A DNA stretch of 64,000 nucleotides from Streptomyces sp. NRRL F-6492 (GTDB lineage: Bacteria > Actinomycetota > Actinomycetes > Streptomycetales > Streptomycetaceae): NCBI RefSeq assembly GCF_001280125.1, contig NZ_LGEG01000210.1, positions 1 to 64,000 on the forward strand, given 5' to 3'. The translations under genes and the position numbers were made by a program. The first letter of the stretch is position 1. The number at the start of each line of letters is the position of its first letter. A model generated the notes under the pieces. That model ran no database searches, was not told the DNA's origin, and worked only from the letters and a program-made list of their open reading frames with translations. This document shows positions 34,324 to 44,439 of the stretch, piece by piece.

Positions 34324-37300
34324 GTGAGCGGCGATCGGGACGACATCCACGGGGGTTGGAACCCTCCTGCCGACGATTCCGACGTGGACCCCGTGGAGCT
34401 GACGGGCGAGTTCACCATCGACTACACGCCGCCCGCCTGGTACGCGCAGAGCGCGTCGGGCGAAGCCTCCGGCGCGGCCGCCGGACAGCAGTACCCGCCG
34501 CCGCCCACGGGCGCGCCGGTCCCCGTGCCCGGCCTGCCCGCCGCCGGCGGCTTCCGGCCGAACCCGCCGGCGTCCCCCGTGCCGACCGCCCCGGCGTCCG
34601 TCCCCGTCGCGCCCCTGCCGGGGGAGGCGTCCTCGCAGCCCTTCGGCGACGGCGACCTGGAGAGCGGCGCGACGATGCGGTTCTCCCCCGTGACGATGCG
34701 GCGGGAGATGGAGGAGATCGCGGAGCGCGCCGCGGCGGCGCGGTCCGCCTCGGCGGACGGCGAGGACAGGGCCCCGGCGGATCCTTCGGACGCGGATCCC
34801 GCGCCGTCGGCGCCGACGGTGGGTCCGGCCGCCGCCGAGCCGCCGTCCGGCGATGCGGACGAGCGGCCCGACGGCGACGCGCCCGCCACCGCGGTACGGG
34901 AGGAGCCGGCCGACCCGGCCACCGGCGACGCCGACGCGTCCGGACGGGCCTCCGGGGACGACGACGGCACGCCGGCCCCGGCGGACCGGGACGCCGAGGA
35001 CACGACGGACTCCGCCGCGGGCGAGACCCCGGACGAGACCGGTCCGACCGCCGACGACGCCTCTCCCGTCCTCGTCTCCGCCGACGGCGCCGCCCCCGGC
35101 GGCCTGCCCGCCGAGGAGGCCCCGGCCCCCGGGCAGCCCGCCCCGCAGCAGGTCTCCCCGGCGCCCGAGGCCGCTTCGGCTCCCGCGCCGCAGGCCGGGA
35201 GCGCGCTGCCGCCGCTGCCGCCGTCGTTCCGTCCCGCGGCGCCCGCCCCCGCGCAGCAGTGGCCCGCGCCGCCGGTCGCGGAGGGCCGGCCCGTGCCCCC
35301 GGCCGCGCCGCTGCCGCCCACCGCCGCCTGGCCGTCGCCCGCGTCCGCGCCCGCCGCGCCCGGCCCCGTACCGCCGCAGGCCCAGGAGCCCGGCGGGTAC
35401 GGCTACCCGCAGGCCCAGGAGCCCGGCGGGTACGGCTACCCGCAGGCCCCGCGGCCTCCCCAGGCGCCCCAGCCCGCGCCCCCGGCCCCGGCCCCGCAGG
35501 GCGGTTACGGCTTCCCGCACCCCGGGACGCCCCCGCAGCAGCCCGGTTACGGCTATCCGCAGCAGCCCGGCGGCGTGCCGCCGCAGGCCCGGGAGCCGGG
35601 CGGGTACGGCTACCCGCACCCCGGTGCCGGTGCCGTGCCCCCGCAGGCTCCCCCGGCCCAGCCGCAGCCGCAGCCCCCGTACGACGCGCAGCCGCCCGTC
35701 GACCCCCGGACCGGTGCCGCCTGGCCCTCGCCCGTGACGCACGACCAGCGGGAGCGGTCCGTGCCGGGCGCCCCGCTCGGGTACAACGCGGCCGTCGAGC
35801 TCTCCTCCGACCGGCTGCTGCGGAACAACAAGCAGAAGCCCAAGTCCAGCCGCACCCCCGGCGCCGCCTCCCGCTTCAAGCTCGGCGGCAAGAAGGAGGA
35901 GGCGGAGCGGCAGCGGAAGCTGGACCTGATCCGGACGCCGGTCCTCTCCTGCTACCGGATCGCGGTCATCTCGCTCAAGGGCGGCGTCGGCAAGACCACG
36001 ACGACCACCGCGCTCGGCGCGACCCTGGCGACCGAGCGGCAGGACAAGATCCTGGCGATCGACGCCAACCCGGACGCCGGCACCCTCGGCCGCCGGGTGC
36101 GGCGCGAGACCGGGGCGACCATCCGCGACCTGGTGCAGGCGATCCCGTACCTCAACTCGTACATGGACATCCGCCGGTTCACCTCGCAGGCGCCCTCGGG
36201 TCTGGAGATCCTCGCCAACGACGTGGACCCGGCCGTCTCGACGACCTTCAACGACGAGGACTACCGGCGGGCGATCGACGTCCTGGGCAAGCAGTACCCG
36301 ATCATCCTCACCGACTCGGGCACGGGCCTGCTCTACAGCGCCATGCGCGGGGTGCTCGACCTCGCCGACCAGCTGATCATCATCTCGACCCCCTCCGTGG
36401 ACGGCGCCTCCAGCGCGTCGACCACCCTGGACTGGCTCTCCGCGCACGGCTACGCGGACCTGGTGCAGCGCTCCCTCACCGTCATCTCCGGGGTCCGCGA
36501 GACCGGCAAGATGATCAAGGTCGAGGACATCGTGCAGCACTTCCGGACCCGCTGCCGGGGAGTCGTGGTCGTGCCCTTCGACGAGCACCTGGCGGCCGGT
36601 GCCGAGGTCGACCTCGACATGATGCGGCCGAAGACCCGCGAGGCGTACTTCCACCTGTCGGCGCTGGTGGCCGAGGACTTCGTACGGGCGCAGCAGGCGC
36701 AGGGCCTGTGGACCGGCGACGGCCAGGGCGCGGTGCCTCCGCACATGGCCCCGCCGATGCCGGGACAGCCGGGCCCCGGCCAGCCGTACCCCGGTCAGCC
36801 GTATCCCGGTCAGGGGGTGCCGGGGCAGCCGTACGCCGCACAGCAGGCCCCCGGGCAGCCGGCCCCCGGACAGTTCGCGCAAGGTCAGCCGGGACAGTTC
36901 GCACCGGCCCAGCCGGGAGCGCACGGCCAGCCCGGCCAGCCGGGGCAGCCCGGTCAGCCGCTGCCCGGCCGGTTCGCGCCCGGTCAGCCCTCCCCCGGGC
37001 AGCCGTACGCCCCCCAGGCTCCCCAGCCCGGTCAGCCCTACCCGCCGCAGGCGTACCCGGCGCCGGGGCAGGGGCCCGGCCCGATGCCCGGTCAGTTCGC
37101 CCCGGCCCAGCCCGTACCCGCCCAGGCCGCGCCCGGCCACCCGGCACCCGGTCAGCCGTACGCGCCCCAGGCGCCGTACCCCGGTCAGCCCTATCCGCCG
37201 CAGCCCGCCCAGCCGGGTGCTCCGGGCGTGCCCCCGGCCTGGCAGCAGCAGCCCGCCCCGGCGCAGGTTCCGCCGCAGGAGCTTCCCGAGCAGCGGCCCG

Positions 37301-37368
37301 GGCAGCCGCTGCCTCCGCAGGCCGGCCCGCAGGCCCCTCCGCAGGCGCCGCCAGCCCCTCAACAGTAG
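34324..37368 (+). CDS. EspI-like MinD/ParA-family ATPase with long Pro/Gln/Ala-rich arms
   Basis: 1014 residues, GTG start with AGGAGGC upstream. Residues 1-500 are disordered: acidic then Pro/Ala/Gln-rich with repeated [10 protein letters not shown] units. Residues ~535-800 are a deviant-Walker (MinD/ParA) ATPase: [14 protein letters not shown] with K552 and K557, [15 protein letters not shown], and an [10 protein letters not shown] segment. Residues ~810-1014 are [12 protein letters not shown] repeats. This arrangement matches EspI of mycobacterial ESX-1, a cytoplasmic regulator of ESX secretion. Last gene of the T7SS locus, closed by a terminator. A function in the secretion system is inference from architecture and position. 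Confidence 0.9.
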   Translation: MSGDRDDIHGGWNPPADDSDVDPVELTGEFTIDYTPPAWYAQSASGEASGAAAGQQYPPPPTGAPVPVPGLPAAGGFRPNPPASPVPTAPASVPVAPLPGEASSQPFGDGDLESGATMRFSPVTMRREMEEIAERAAAARSASADGEDRAPADPSDADPAPSAPTVGPAAAEPPSGDADERPDGDAPATAVREEPADPATGDADASGRASGDDDGTPAPADRDAEDTTDSAAGETPDETGPTADDASPVLVSADGAAPGGLPAEEAPAPGQPAPQQVSPAPEAASAPAPQAGSALPPLPPSFRPAAPAPAQQWPAPPVAEGRPVPPAAPLPPTAAWPSPASAPAAPGPVPPQAQEPGGYGYPQAQEPGGYGYPQAPRPPQAPQPAPPAPAPQGGYGFPHPGTPPQQPGYGYPQQPGGVPPQAREPGGYGYPHPGAGAVPPQAPPAQPQPQPPYDAQPPVDPRTGAAWPSPVTHDQRERSVPGAPLGYNAAVELSSDRLLRNNKQKPKSSRTPGAASRFKLGGKKEEAERQRKLDLIRTPVLSCYRIAVISLKGGVGKTTTTTALGATLATERQDKILAIDANPDAGTLGRRVRRETGATIRDLVQAIPYLNSYMDIRRFTSQAPSGLEILANDVDPAVSTTFNDEDYRRAIDVLGKQYPIILTDSGTGLLYSAMRGVLDLADQLIIISTPSVDGASSASTTLDWLSAHGYADLVQRSLTVISGVRETGKMIKVEDIVQHFRTRCRGVVVVPFDEHLAAGAEVDLDMMRPKTREAYFHLSALVAEDFVRAQQAQGLWTGDGQGAVPPHMAPPMPGQPGPGQPYPGQPYPGQGVPGQPYAAQQAPGQPAPGQFAQGQPGQFAPAQPGAHGQPGQPGQPGQPLPGRFAPGQPSPGQPYAPQAPQPGQPYPPQAYPAPGQGPGPMPGQFAPAQPVPAQAAPGHPAPGQPYAPQAPYPGQPYPPQPAQPGAPGVPPAWQQQPAPAQVPPQELPEQRPGQPLPPQAGPQAPPQAPPAPQQ

Positions 37369-37390
37369 GGCGTCACAGGAGTAGACCAAT

Positions 37391-37424
37391 GAGGCTCCGT
37401 ATCGGTTCTCCGATACGGAGCCTC
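37391..37424 (+). terminator. Terminator of the T7SS locus
   Basis: Perfect 14-base arms (GAGGCTCCGTATCG and its complement) with a six-base loop, 22 bases after the stop, followed by TT. Confidence 0.85.
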
Positions 37425-37554
37425 TTGGCGTTCCCGCAGACCACAAGGGGTTTGAGTCATCGTTGACGACGGCAGACCACCGCTGATACACCTTCGCTTC
37501 ACTCACCGTCAGCCCAAGATCCACGACAGAAACCCCGACGCGAGGTCACGTCCC

Positions 37555-39408
37555 ATGGTCATGGTCACGAAGGTTCCACCCCGTCCCGCGCCCGCCCGCA
37601 GAGCCCGCGGAGCCCTCCGGTTCCTGCTCGCCTCCGGTGTCGCCGCCGCCTCGCTCGTCGTCGTCCCCGGCACCGCGCGGGCGGAGGACGACAAGCCCGG
37701 CGGCACCACCCTCACGGTGGCGGTCTCGCAGAGCGTCGACTCGCTGAGCCCGTTCCTCGCCCAGAAGCTCACCTCGACGAGCATCCACCGCCTGGCCTAC
37801 GAGTACCTGACGAACTACGACCCGAAGGACGCCCGTGCGGTCCCGGGCCTGGCGACCGAGTGGAAGCCCTCGCCCGACAAGCTGACGTGGACGTACACGA
37901 TCCGCGGGGACTCGTTCTGGTCGGACGGGACGCAGGCCACCGCCGCGGACGCGGCCTGGACCTTCAACAAGATGATGACCGACCCGAACGCCGCCACCGC
38001 CAACGGCAGCTTCACGGCCAACTTCGAGAAGGTCACCGCGCCCGACCCGCGGACCCTCGTCATCAGGCTGAAGAAGCCCCAGGCGACGATGACCGCGCTC
38101 GACGTGCCGATCGTGCCCCGGCACGTCTGGGAGAAGGTCGGCGACTTCTCGAAGTTCAACAACGACCAGCAGTTCCCCATCGTGGGCAACGGGCCCTTCG
38201 TCATCACCGACTACAAGGTCGACCAGTACATCAAGCTCAAGCCGAACAAGAAGTTCTGGCGGGGCGCCCCCAAGTTCGACGAGCTGGTCTTCAAGTACTA
38301 CAAGGACGGGGACGCCGCCGTCGCCGCCCTCCAGAAGGGCGAGGTGTCCTTCGTACCGAACCTGACGCCGGCCCAGGCCGACGCGCTGAAGGCCCAGAAG
38401 AACATCAAGGTCAACGACGCCCCCGGCCGCCGCTTCTTCGCCCTCGCCACCAACCCGGGCGCCCGGGCGCGGGACGGGAAGACGTTCGGCAACGGGCACA
38501 AGGCGCTGCTCGACCCGGCGGTGCGCAAGGCGCTCTTCCTCGCGGTCGACCGCGCCACCCTCGTCGACAAGGTCTTCCAGGGCCACGCCGTCGAGGGCGA
38601 GGGGTACGTCCCGCCCCGCTTCGGCACGTACTTCTGGCGGCCCGACGGGGACCAGAAGCGGGCGTACGACCCGGAGGAGGCGGCCAGGGTCCTCGACGCC
38701 GCCGGGTACCGGAAGAACGCCGACGGCAAGCGGGCCGGCAAGGACGGCAGGCCGCTGGACTTCCGGATCCTCTGCCACGCCACCGACCCGAACGACAAGG
38801 CGGTCGGCAAGTACCTCCAGGAGTGGTGGGGCAAGCTCGGCATCGGCCTGAAGGTCGAGTGTCTGGACAGCGTCTCGGACCCGTGGGTCAAGGGCGACTA
38901 CGACCTCGCCTTCGACGGCTGGTCGGTCAACCCCGACCCGGACTACGTGCTCTCCATCCACACCTGCGGCGCCCTCCCGGCCACCCCGAAGGACAGCGGG
39001 GCCACCGACAACTTCATCTGCGACGAGGAGTTCGACGGGCTCTACGCGCAGCAGGCGGTGGAGTACGACGCGGCCAAGCGGGCGGATCTGGTGAAGCGGA
39101 TGCAGTCCCGCCTGTACGACACGGGGTACATGAACGTCATGGCCTATCCGAACGCCCTGGAGGCGTACCGCACGGACCAGATCGCGTCCATCACGACCAT
39201 GCCCGAGGCCGCCGGGAACCTGTGGGGCCAGGACGGCTACTGGAGCTGGTGGTCGGCCGTGCCGGCGGCCTCCGCCTCCGGCGGGTCCGAGGGGAGCGGC
39301 TCCTCCACCGGGGTGATCGTCGGCATCGGCGCGGCCGTGGTGGTCGTGGTCGGCCTCGGCGTCTTCCTCGGCCTGCGCCGCCGGTCCACCGCCGACGACC
39401 GCGAGTAG
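37555..39408 (+). CDS. Peptide ABC transporter substrate-binding protein with C-terminal membrane anchor
   Basis: 617 residues, family 5 solute-binding protein (dipeptide/oligopeptide). Signal peptide LLASGVAAASLVVVPGTARA cut near residue 43, with no lipobox cysteine. The family core follows: LTVAVSQSVDSLSPFLAQKL, VPGLATEWKPSPDKLTWTYT, DSFWSDGTQATAADAAWTFN. Unlike most binding proteins it ends in a membrane helix (STGVIVGIGAAVVVVVGLGV) and an RRR stop, so it is held by a C-terminal anchor rather than a lipid. ATG 37555 or 37561 are both possible. First gene of a five-gene ABC operon. Confidence 0.93.
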   Translation: MVMVTKVPPRPAPARRARGALRFLLASGVAAASLVVVPGTARAEDDKPGGTTLTVAVSQSVDSLSPFLAQKLTSTSIHRLAYEYLTNYDPKDARAVPGLATEWKPSPDKLTWTYTIRGDSFWSDGTQATAADAAWTFNKMMTDPNAATANGSFTANFEKVTAPDPRTLVIRLKKPQATMTALDVPIVPRHVWEKVGDFSKFNNDQQFPIVGNGPFVITDYKVDQYIKLKPNKKFWRGAPKFDELVFKYYKDGDAAVAALQKGEVSFVPNLTPAQADALKAQKNIKVNDAPGRRFFALATNPGARARDGKTFGNGHKALLDPAVRKALFLAVDRATLVDKVFQGHAVEGEGYVPPRFGTYFWRPDGDQKRAYDPEEAARVLDAAGYRKNADGKRAGKDGRPLDFRILCHATDPNDKAVGKYLQEWWGKLGIGLKVECLDSVSDPWVKGDYDLAFDGWSVNPDPDYVLSIHTCGALPATPKDSGATDNFICDEEFDGLYAQQAVEYDAAKRADLVKRMQSRLYDTGYMNVMAYPNALEAYRTDQIASITTMPEAAGNLWGQDGYWSWWSAVPAASASGGSEGSGSSTGVIVGIGAAVVVVVGLGVFLGLRRRSTADDRE

Positions 39409-39411
39409 TCC

Positions 39412-40473
39412 GTGACGACGACCAGCACCCCCGCCGACGTGGTGCGGGCCGACCAGGCCCGCACCACGGGCGGCGCGCCCCGCACCGGCGCCACCTCCGG
39501 CTACCTCCGCCACGCGGCGGGGAAGCTGGGCGGCGCGCTCGTCTCGCTCCTCGCCGTGCTCGTCACCAGCTTCTTCCTGTTCCGGATCATCCCCGGCGAC
39601 CCGGTGAAGGCGATGACCCACGGCATGCCCACGTCGGCCGAGCAGCTGGCGACGCTGAGGCGGCAGTTCGGGCTCGACCTGCCGCTCTGGCAGCAGTTCA
39701 CCGACTACTGCGCGAAGGCCCTGACGGGCGACCTCGGCACCTCGTTCCAGTTCCGCGCCCCCGTCGGGGAGCTGATCTGGGAGAAGCTTCCGGCGACGCT
39801 GCTGCTCACCGGGGTCGCCGTGGTGATCTACTCGGCGCTCGGGCTGTGGCTCGGCACCCGCTCGGCCTGGCGCCACGGCGGCCTCGGGGACAGGCTGAAC
39901 ACCGGGATCGCGCTGACCCTGTGGTCGGTGCCGTCCTTCTGGCTCGGCCTGCTCCTCATCATCGTCTTCTCCGTCGGCGCGGGACCGGTCCCGGGGCTCT
40001 TCCCGACCGGCGGCATGGAGTCGGGCACGGGCGAGACCGGTCTCGCGTACGTCCTGGACGTCGCCCACCACCTGGTCCTGCCGGTGGTGACGCTGGTGGC
40101 GGTCGGCTACGCGCAGACGCTGCTCGTGATGCGCTCCTCGCTCCTGGACGAGATGGGCGGCGACTACCTGACGACGGCGCGGGCGAAGGGGCTGCGCGAC
40201 GACGCCGTGCGCCGCCGGCACGCCGTGCCGAACGCGCTGCTGCCGACCGTGACCATGATCTTCATCAATCTGGGCCACGTGGCGGCCGGTTCGATCCTGG
40301 TGGAGACGGTGTTCTCCTGGCCGGGGCTCGGCGGGCTCTTCTACCAGGCGCTCAGCGTGCCCGACCTGCCGCTCGTGCAGGGCCTGTTCGTGGTCTTCGC
40401 CGGAGCGATGATCCTGATGAACCTGCTCGCCGACCTGCTCTATCCGCTGCTCGACCCCCGGGTGGGCCGATGA
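39412..40473 (+). CDS. Peptide ABC transporter permease (DppB/OppB type)
   Basis: 353 residues, GTG start three bases after the previous stop. Six membrane helices; the EAA-type cytoplasmic loop reads DYLTTARAKGLRDDAVRRRH ahead of AVPNALLPTVTM. DppB-like N-terminal part: FFLFRIIPGDPVKAMTHG and LRRQFGLDLPLWQQF. Its ATGA overlap with the next gene implies coupled translation. Forms the channel with the 40470 product. Confidence 0.94.
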   Translation: MTTTSTPADVVRADQARTTGGAPRTGATSGYLRHAAGKLGGALVSLLAVLVTSFFLFRIIPGDPVKAMTHGMPTSAEQLATLRRQFGLDLPLWQQFTDYCAKALTGDLGTSFQFRAPVGELIWEKLPATLLLTGVAVVIYSALGLWLGTRSAWRHGGLGDRLNTGIALTLWSVPSFWLGLLLIIVFSVGAGPVPGLFPTGGMESGTGETGLAYVLDVAHHLVLPVVTLVAVGYAQTLLVMRSSLLDEMGGDYLTTARAKGLRDDAVRRRHAVPNALLPTVTMIFINLGHVAAGSILVETVFSWPGLGGLFYQALSVPDLPLVQGLFVVFAGAMILMNLLADLLYPLLDPRVGR

Positions 40474-41450
40474 CCTCCTCCACGACCTCCACGACGCCCG
40501 CGCCGGAACCCGTCCCGGAGCCCCCGGCGGAAGCCGCCCCCGAGCCCGCGCGGAAGCCGCCCTCGGCGGCCTCCCTGGCCCGGCAGCGCCGCAAGGCCTC
40601 GGCGGTCCGCTTCTGGAAGCGGTACCGCACCCACCGCGCCGGCCTCTACGGTCTCGCCGGGCTCGTCCTGATCGCCCTGCTCGCGCTCGCCGCCCCGCTG
40701 CTCGTCGGCGCCGACGTGCAGTCGGTGACGAAGGCGCCGGGCACGGCCCTGGAGTCCCCGAGCGCCGAGTTCCCGCTGGGCACCGACCAGTTCGGGCGCC
40801 CGCTGCTCGGGCTGCTGATCTGGGGGGCGCGGATCTCGCTGCTCGTCGGTCTGCTCGCGGCGGTCCTCTCGGTCGCCATCGGCACCCTGGTCGGGATCGT
40901 CGCCGGGCACTACGGCGGCTGGTCCTCGACCGTCGTCATGCGGATCACCGACTGGTTCCTGGTGATGCCGACGCTGGTCCTGGCGATCGTGCTCGCCACC
41001 GTGATGTCCCGCTCGATGTGGACGGTGGTCCTGGCGATCGGGGTGACCTCGTGGCCGACCACCGCCCGGCTGGTGCGGGCGCAGACCATCGCGGTGGAGT
41101 CCCGTCCGTACATCGAGCGGGCGACCGCCCTCGGCGGCGGCCACCGGCACGTCATGACCCGGCACGTGCTGCCGAACGTGATGCCGCTGGTCCTCGCGCA
41201 GACCACGCTCGGCATCTCGACCGCCATCCTCACCGAGGCCACCCTCGCCTTCCTGGGCCTGGGCGATCCGACGGTGGTCTCCTGGGGCGGGATGCTCCAG
41301 GACGCCCGCGAGGCCGGCGCGGTCTCCTCCGGGCACTGGTGGTACCTGGCCCCGCCCGGGATCGCGATCGCCCTGGTCGCGCTGGCCTTCACGCTGTGCG
41401 GCCGGGCCGTCGAGTCCGTGCTCAACCCGAAGCTGGGGGTGGGGCGATGA
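40470..41450 (+). CDS. Peptide ABC transporter permease (DppC/OppC type)
   Basis: 326 residues. Disordered Pro/Glu N-terminus, then the DppC pattern: FWKRYRTHRAGLYGLAGLVL, HYGGWSSTVVMRITDWFLVM and the EAA loop YIERATALGGGHRHVMTRHV with LPNVMPLVLAQ. Overlaps both neighbours by four bases (ATGA). Partner of the 39412 permease. Confidence 0.94.
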   Translation: MTSSTTSTTPAPEPVPEPPAEAAPEPARKPPSAASLARQRRKASAVRFWKRYRTHRAGLYGLAGLVLIALLALAAPLLVGADVQSVTKAPGTALESPSAEFPLGTDQFGRPLLGLLIWGARISLLVGLLAAVLSVAIGTLVGIVAGHYGGWSSTVVMRITDWFLVMPTLVLAIVLATVMSRSMWTVVLAIGVTSWPTTARLVRAQTIAVESRPYIERATALGGGHRHVMTRHVLPNVMPLVLAQTTLGISTAILTEATLAFLGLGDPTVVSWGGMLQDAREAGAVSSGHWWYLAPPGIAIALVALAFTLCGRAVESVLNPKLGVGR

Positions 41451-42412
41451 GCCTCCTGGAAGTGCGGGACCTCAAGGTGACGTACGGGTCGGGCGCGGCG
41501 GCCGTGCCCGCCGTGCGCGGGGTCGACCTGACCCTGGAGGCCGGCACCAAGCTGGGCGTGGCCGGGGAGTCCGGCTGCGGCAAGTCCACGCTCGCGCTCG
41601 CGCTGCTCCGGCTGCTTCCGGCGTCGGCGCGCCTGGAGGGCGAGATCCTGCTCGACGGCGAGGACGTCCTCGCGATGTCGTGGGGGCGGCTGCGGGCCGT
41701 GCGCTGGGCGGGCGCGTCGATCGTCTTCCAGGGCGCGATGCACTCGCTGAACGCGGTGCACCGGATCGGGGACCAGATCGCGGAGCCGCTGCTCGTGCAC
41801 GGCCGGGCGACCCCGGCGGCGGCCCGCAAGCGGGTCGGCGAGCTCCTCGACCACGTCGGTCTGCCCGCCGCCCGCGCCGCCGCGTATCCGCACGAGCTGT
41901 CCGGCGGGCAGCGGCAGCGCGTGATGATCGCGATGGCGCTCGCCTGCGATCCGCGGCTGATCGTCGCGGACGAGCCGACGACCGCCCTGGACGTGATGAT
42001 CCAGGCGCAGATCCTGCGCCTGATCGAGGGCCTGGTCGCCGAGCAGTCCATCAGCCTCCTGATGATCAGCCACGACCTGGCGGTCCTCGCCGACACCTGC
42101 GACCGGCTCGCCGTGATGTACGCGGGCCGGATCGTCGAGGAGGGTCCGGCGCGGGAGGTGTACGAGGCGGCCGCGCACCCCTACGGGCGGGCGCTGTCCT
42201 CGGCGTTCCCGCGCATCGGGGACCTCACGTCCCGGCGGGCGCCGCGCGGTCTGCCGGGCGACCCGCCGGACCCGGCCGACCTGCCCGGCGGGTGCGCCTT
42301 CCATCCGCGCTGTCCGGTGGCGCTCGACGCCTGCGGGGACCTCGACCAGGAACTGCGGGAGGCGGGCGCGGGGCGCCGGGCCGCCTGCGTGCACGTGGGG
42401 AGCGCTTCATGA
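41447..42412 (+). CDS. Peptide ABC transporter ATP-binding protein (DppD/OppD type)
   Basis: 321 residues. Walker [10 protein letters not shown] at about 43-51, signature [11 protein letters not shown], Walker [14 protein letters not shown] and switch histidine in [11 protein letters not shown]-terminal oligopeptide-transporter domain with the CAFHPRCP cysteine motif. The usual Q-loop sequence reads [12 protein letters not shown], as in other DppD. ATGA overlap with both neighbours. Confidence 0.95.
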   Translation: MSLLEVRDLKVTYGSGAAAVPAVRGVDLTLEAGTKLGVAGESGCGKSTLALALLRLLPASARLEGEILLDGEDVLAMSWGRLRAVRWAGASIVFQGAMHSLNAVHRIGDQIAEPLLVHGRATPAAARKRVGELLDHVGLPAARAAAYPHELSGGQRQRVMIAMALACDPRLIVADEPTTALDVMIQAQILRLIEGLVAEQSISLLMISHDLAVLADTCDRLAVMYAGRIVEEGPAREVYEAAAHPYGRALSSAFPRIGDLTSRRAPRGLPGDPPDPADLPGGCAFHPRCPVALDACGDLDQELREAGAGRRAACVHVGSAS

Positions 42413-43425
42413 GTACGGACACCTCCGCGCGTCCGGAGACGGGCACGGCGACCGGAGCGCTGCTGTCGGCGCGGGACCTGCGCGTGGTCTTCCCCGGACG
42501 CCGCGGCGCGCCGCCCGCGCGGGCGGTGGACGGGGTGGACCTGGACGTCGGCGCGGGCGAGATCGTGGCCCTCGTCGGGGAGTCGGGCTGCGGCAAGACG
42601 ACCCTGGCCCGCTCGCTGCTCGGCCTGGTCCGGCCCACGTCGGGCACGGTCGCCTTCGACGGGGAGCCGCTGGCGTACTCCTCCGGGGCCCTGAAGTCCT
42701 ACCGGAAGCGGGCGCAGCTGGTCCTCCAGGACCCGAGCGGTTCGCTGAACCCCCGGCACACCGTGTACGACGCGGTGGCGGAGGGGCTGCGGATCCACGG
42801 GTACGCGGGGGACGAGCGGGCCGCCGTCGCCGGGGCCCTCGCGCGGGCCGGGCTGCGCCCGCCGGAGCGCTTCTTCCTGCGCTATCCGCACGAGCTGTCC
42901 GGCGGGCAGCGGCAGCGGGTGGTGATCGCGGGCGCGCTGGTCCTGGAGCCCGAACTGATCGTGGCGGACGAGCCGGTGGCCTCCCTGGACGCGTCCGTAC
43001 GGGGCGAGATCCTGGCGCTGCTGCTGCGGCTGCGCGACGAACTGGGCCTGTCGGCGCTGGTGGTGACGCACGATCTGGGCCTCGCGTGGAACATCGCGGA
43101 CCGGGTGGCGGTGATGTACCTGGGCCGGGTCGTGGAGACGGGCCCGGTGGAGTCCGTCCTGACGAACCCCCGGCACCCCTACACGCGGGCGCTGTTGTCG
43201 GTGCTCCCGGAGTCCGAGGGGGAGCCGGTGGTGCTGACCGGGGAGCCCCCGGACCCGTCGCGGATCCCCTCGGGGTGCCGCTTCCACGTCCGCTGCCAGG
43301 TCCTGGCCTCGGGCGCGGCGGCGGCGGTCGCGGACCGGTGCCGGGGCGAGGACCTGCCGGTCCTGCCGGGCGGCGGGGCGGGCGCGGTGGCCTGCCACTG
43401 GGTGGCGGGGAGGAAGGCGGACTGA
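42409..43425 (+). CDS. Peptide ABC transporter ATP-binding protein (DppF/OppF type)
   Basis: 338 residues. Walker [11 protein letters not shown]-loop [13 protein letters not shown], signature [11 protein letters not shown], Walker [13 protein letters not shown], switch [10 protein letters not shown]-terminal CRFHVRCQ motif of the oligopeptide subfamily. Completes a full importer (one binding protein, two permeases, two ATPases) likely for di- or oligopeptides, substrate unknown. Converges on ribF 14 bases later. Confidence 0.95.
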   Translation: MSTDTSARPETGTATGALLSARDLRVVFPGRRGAPPARAVDGVDLDVGAGEIVALVGESGCGKTTLARSLLGLVRPTSGTVAFDGEPLAYSSGALKSYRKRAQLVLQDPSGSLNPRHTVYDAVAEGLRIHGYAGDERAAVAGALARAGLRPPERFFLRYPHELSGGQRQRVVIAGALVLEPELIVADEPVASLDASVRGEILALLLRLRDELGLSALVVTHDLGLAWNIADRVAVMYLGRVVETGPVESVLTNPRHPYTRALLSVLPESEGEPVVLTGEPPDPSRIPSGCRFHVRCQVLASGAAAAVADRCRGEDLPVLPGGGAGAVACHWVAGRKAD

Positions 43426-43439
43426 CCGGACCCGACGGG

Positions 43440-44408
43440 TCAGACCTGCTCCGGGTGCTCCCGGTCGTACTCCCCGGTCAGCTCGCGGCAGCGCTCCACG
43501 TCGCCCGCCATCGCCCGGAGCAGGTCGTCCAGGGTGTCGAAGCGCAGCATCCCGCGCACGTACGCCAGGAAGTCGACGGCCACGTGCAGCCCGTACAGGT
43601 CGAGCCCCTCGCGGTCGATCGCGTACGCCTCGACGGTCCGTTCGGTGCCGTCGAACTGCGGGTTCGTGCCGACCGAGACGGCCGCCGGCATCCGCTCCCC
43701 GGCGGCCGTCAGCCAGCCCGCGTAGACGCCGTCGGCCGGGATCGCGGTGTGCGGCAGGGTCTCGACGTTGGCGGTCGGGAAGCCGAGCTCGCGGCCGCGC
43801 TGGGCGCCGCGGACCACGACGCCCTCGACGCGGTGCGGGCGGCCAAGGATCTCGGCGGCCCCGGCCATGTCGCCCTCGGCGACCAGGCGGCGAGTGAGGG
43901 TGGAGGAGAAGGGTTCGCCGCCGCCCGCGCTGCCGCTGACGTACAGGTCGACGACCTCGACCTCGTAGTCGTAGGTGGCGCCGAGCTCGGCGAGGAAGGC
44001 GACGTTGCCGGCGGCCCGGTGGCCGAAGCGGAAGTTGGGGCCCTCGATGACGGCCCTGGCGTGCAGCTTGTCGACGAGCACCTTGACGATGAAGTCGGCC
44101 GGGGAGAGCTGGGAGAACTCGGCGGTGAACGGCAGGACGAGGACCGCGTCCACGCCGAGCCCGGCCATCAGCTCGGCGCGCCGGTGGTGCGGGGCGAGCA
44201 GCGGCGGGTGGCTGCCGGGCCGCACCACCTCGGAGGGGTGGGGGTCGAAGGTGACCACGACGGAGGGGACGCCGAGTTCGCGGGCGCGCTCGACGGCGCG
44301 TCCGACGATCAGCTGGTGCCCGCGGTGCACCCCGTCGTAGGAGCCGATGGTGACGACGCTGCGCCCCCAGTCCTGGGGGATGTCCTCCAAACCACGCCAG
44401 CGCTGCAC
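43440..44408 (-). CDS. ribF: Bifunctional riboflavin kinase/FMN adenylyltransferase
   Basis: 322 residues; makes FMN and FAD. N-terminal adenylyltransferase domain with VTIGSYDGVHRGHQLIVGRA and FTAEFSQLSPADFIV; C-terminal kinase domain with GRELGFPTANVET and the catalytic glutamate in ERTVEAYA. Start GTG 44408 chosen because GAGGAG lies eight bases upstream and homologues begin QRWRGLEDIP; the preceding valine is GTC and cannot start. No FMN riboswitch seen upstream. Confidence 0.95.
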   Translation of the reverse strand: MQRWRGLEDIPQDWGRSVVTIGSYDGVHRGHQLIVGRAVERARELGVPSVVVTFDPHPSEVVRPGSHPPLLAPHHRRAELMAGLGVDAVLVLPFTAEFSQLSPADFIVKVLVDKLHARAVIEGPNFRFGHRAAGNVAFLAELGATYDYEVEVVDLYVSGSAGGGEPFSSTLTRRLVAEGDMAGAAEILGRPHRVEGVVVRGAQRGRELGFPTANVETLPHTAIPADGVYAGWLTAAGERMPAAVSVGTNPQFDGTERTVEAYAIDREGLDLYGLHVAVDFLAYVRGMLRFDTLDDLLRAMAGDVERCRELTGEYDREHPEQV

Positions 44409-44439
44409 TGTGACCGCTCCTCGTCCGCCTGTTCGCCGA

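Noticed and set aside
34186..37524. 1112-residue minus-strand frame opposite the EspI-like gene
   Set aside because: Antisense of Pro/Gln repeats giving Gly/Arg/Leu text; no motifs.
44409..44439. Possible FMN riboswitch upstream of ribF
   Set aside because: The gap to the upstream gene is only 31 bases; no conserved RFN element.
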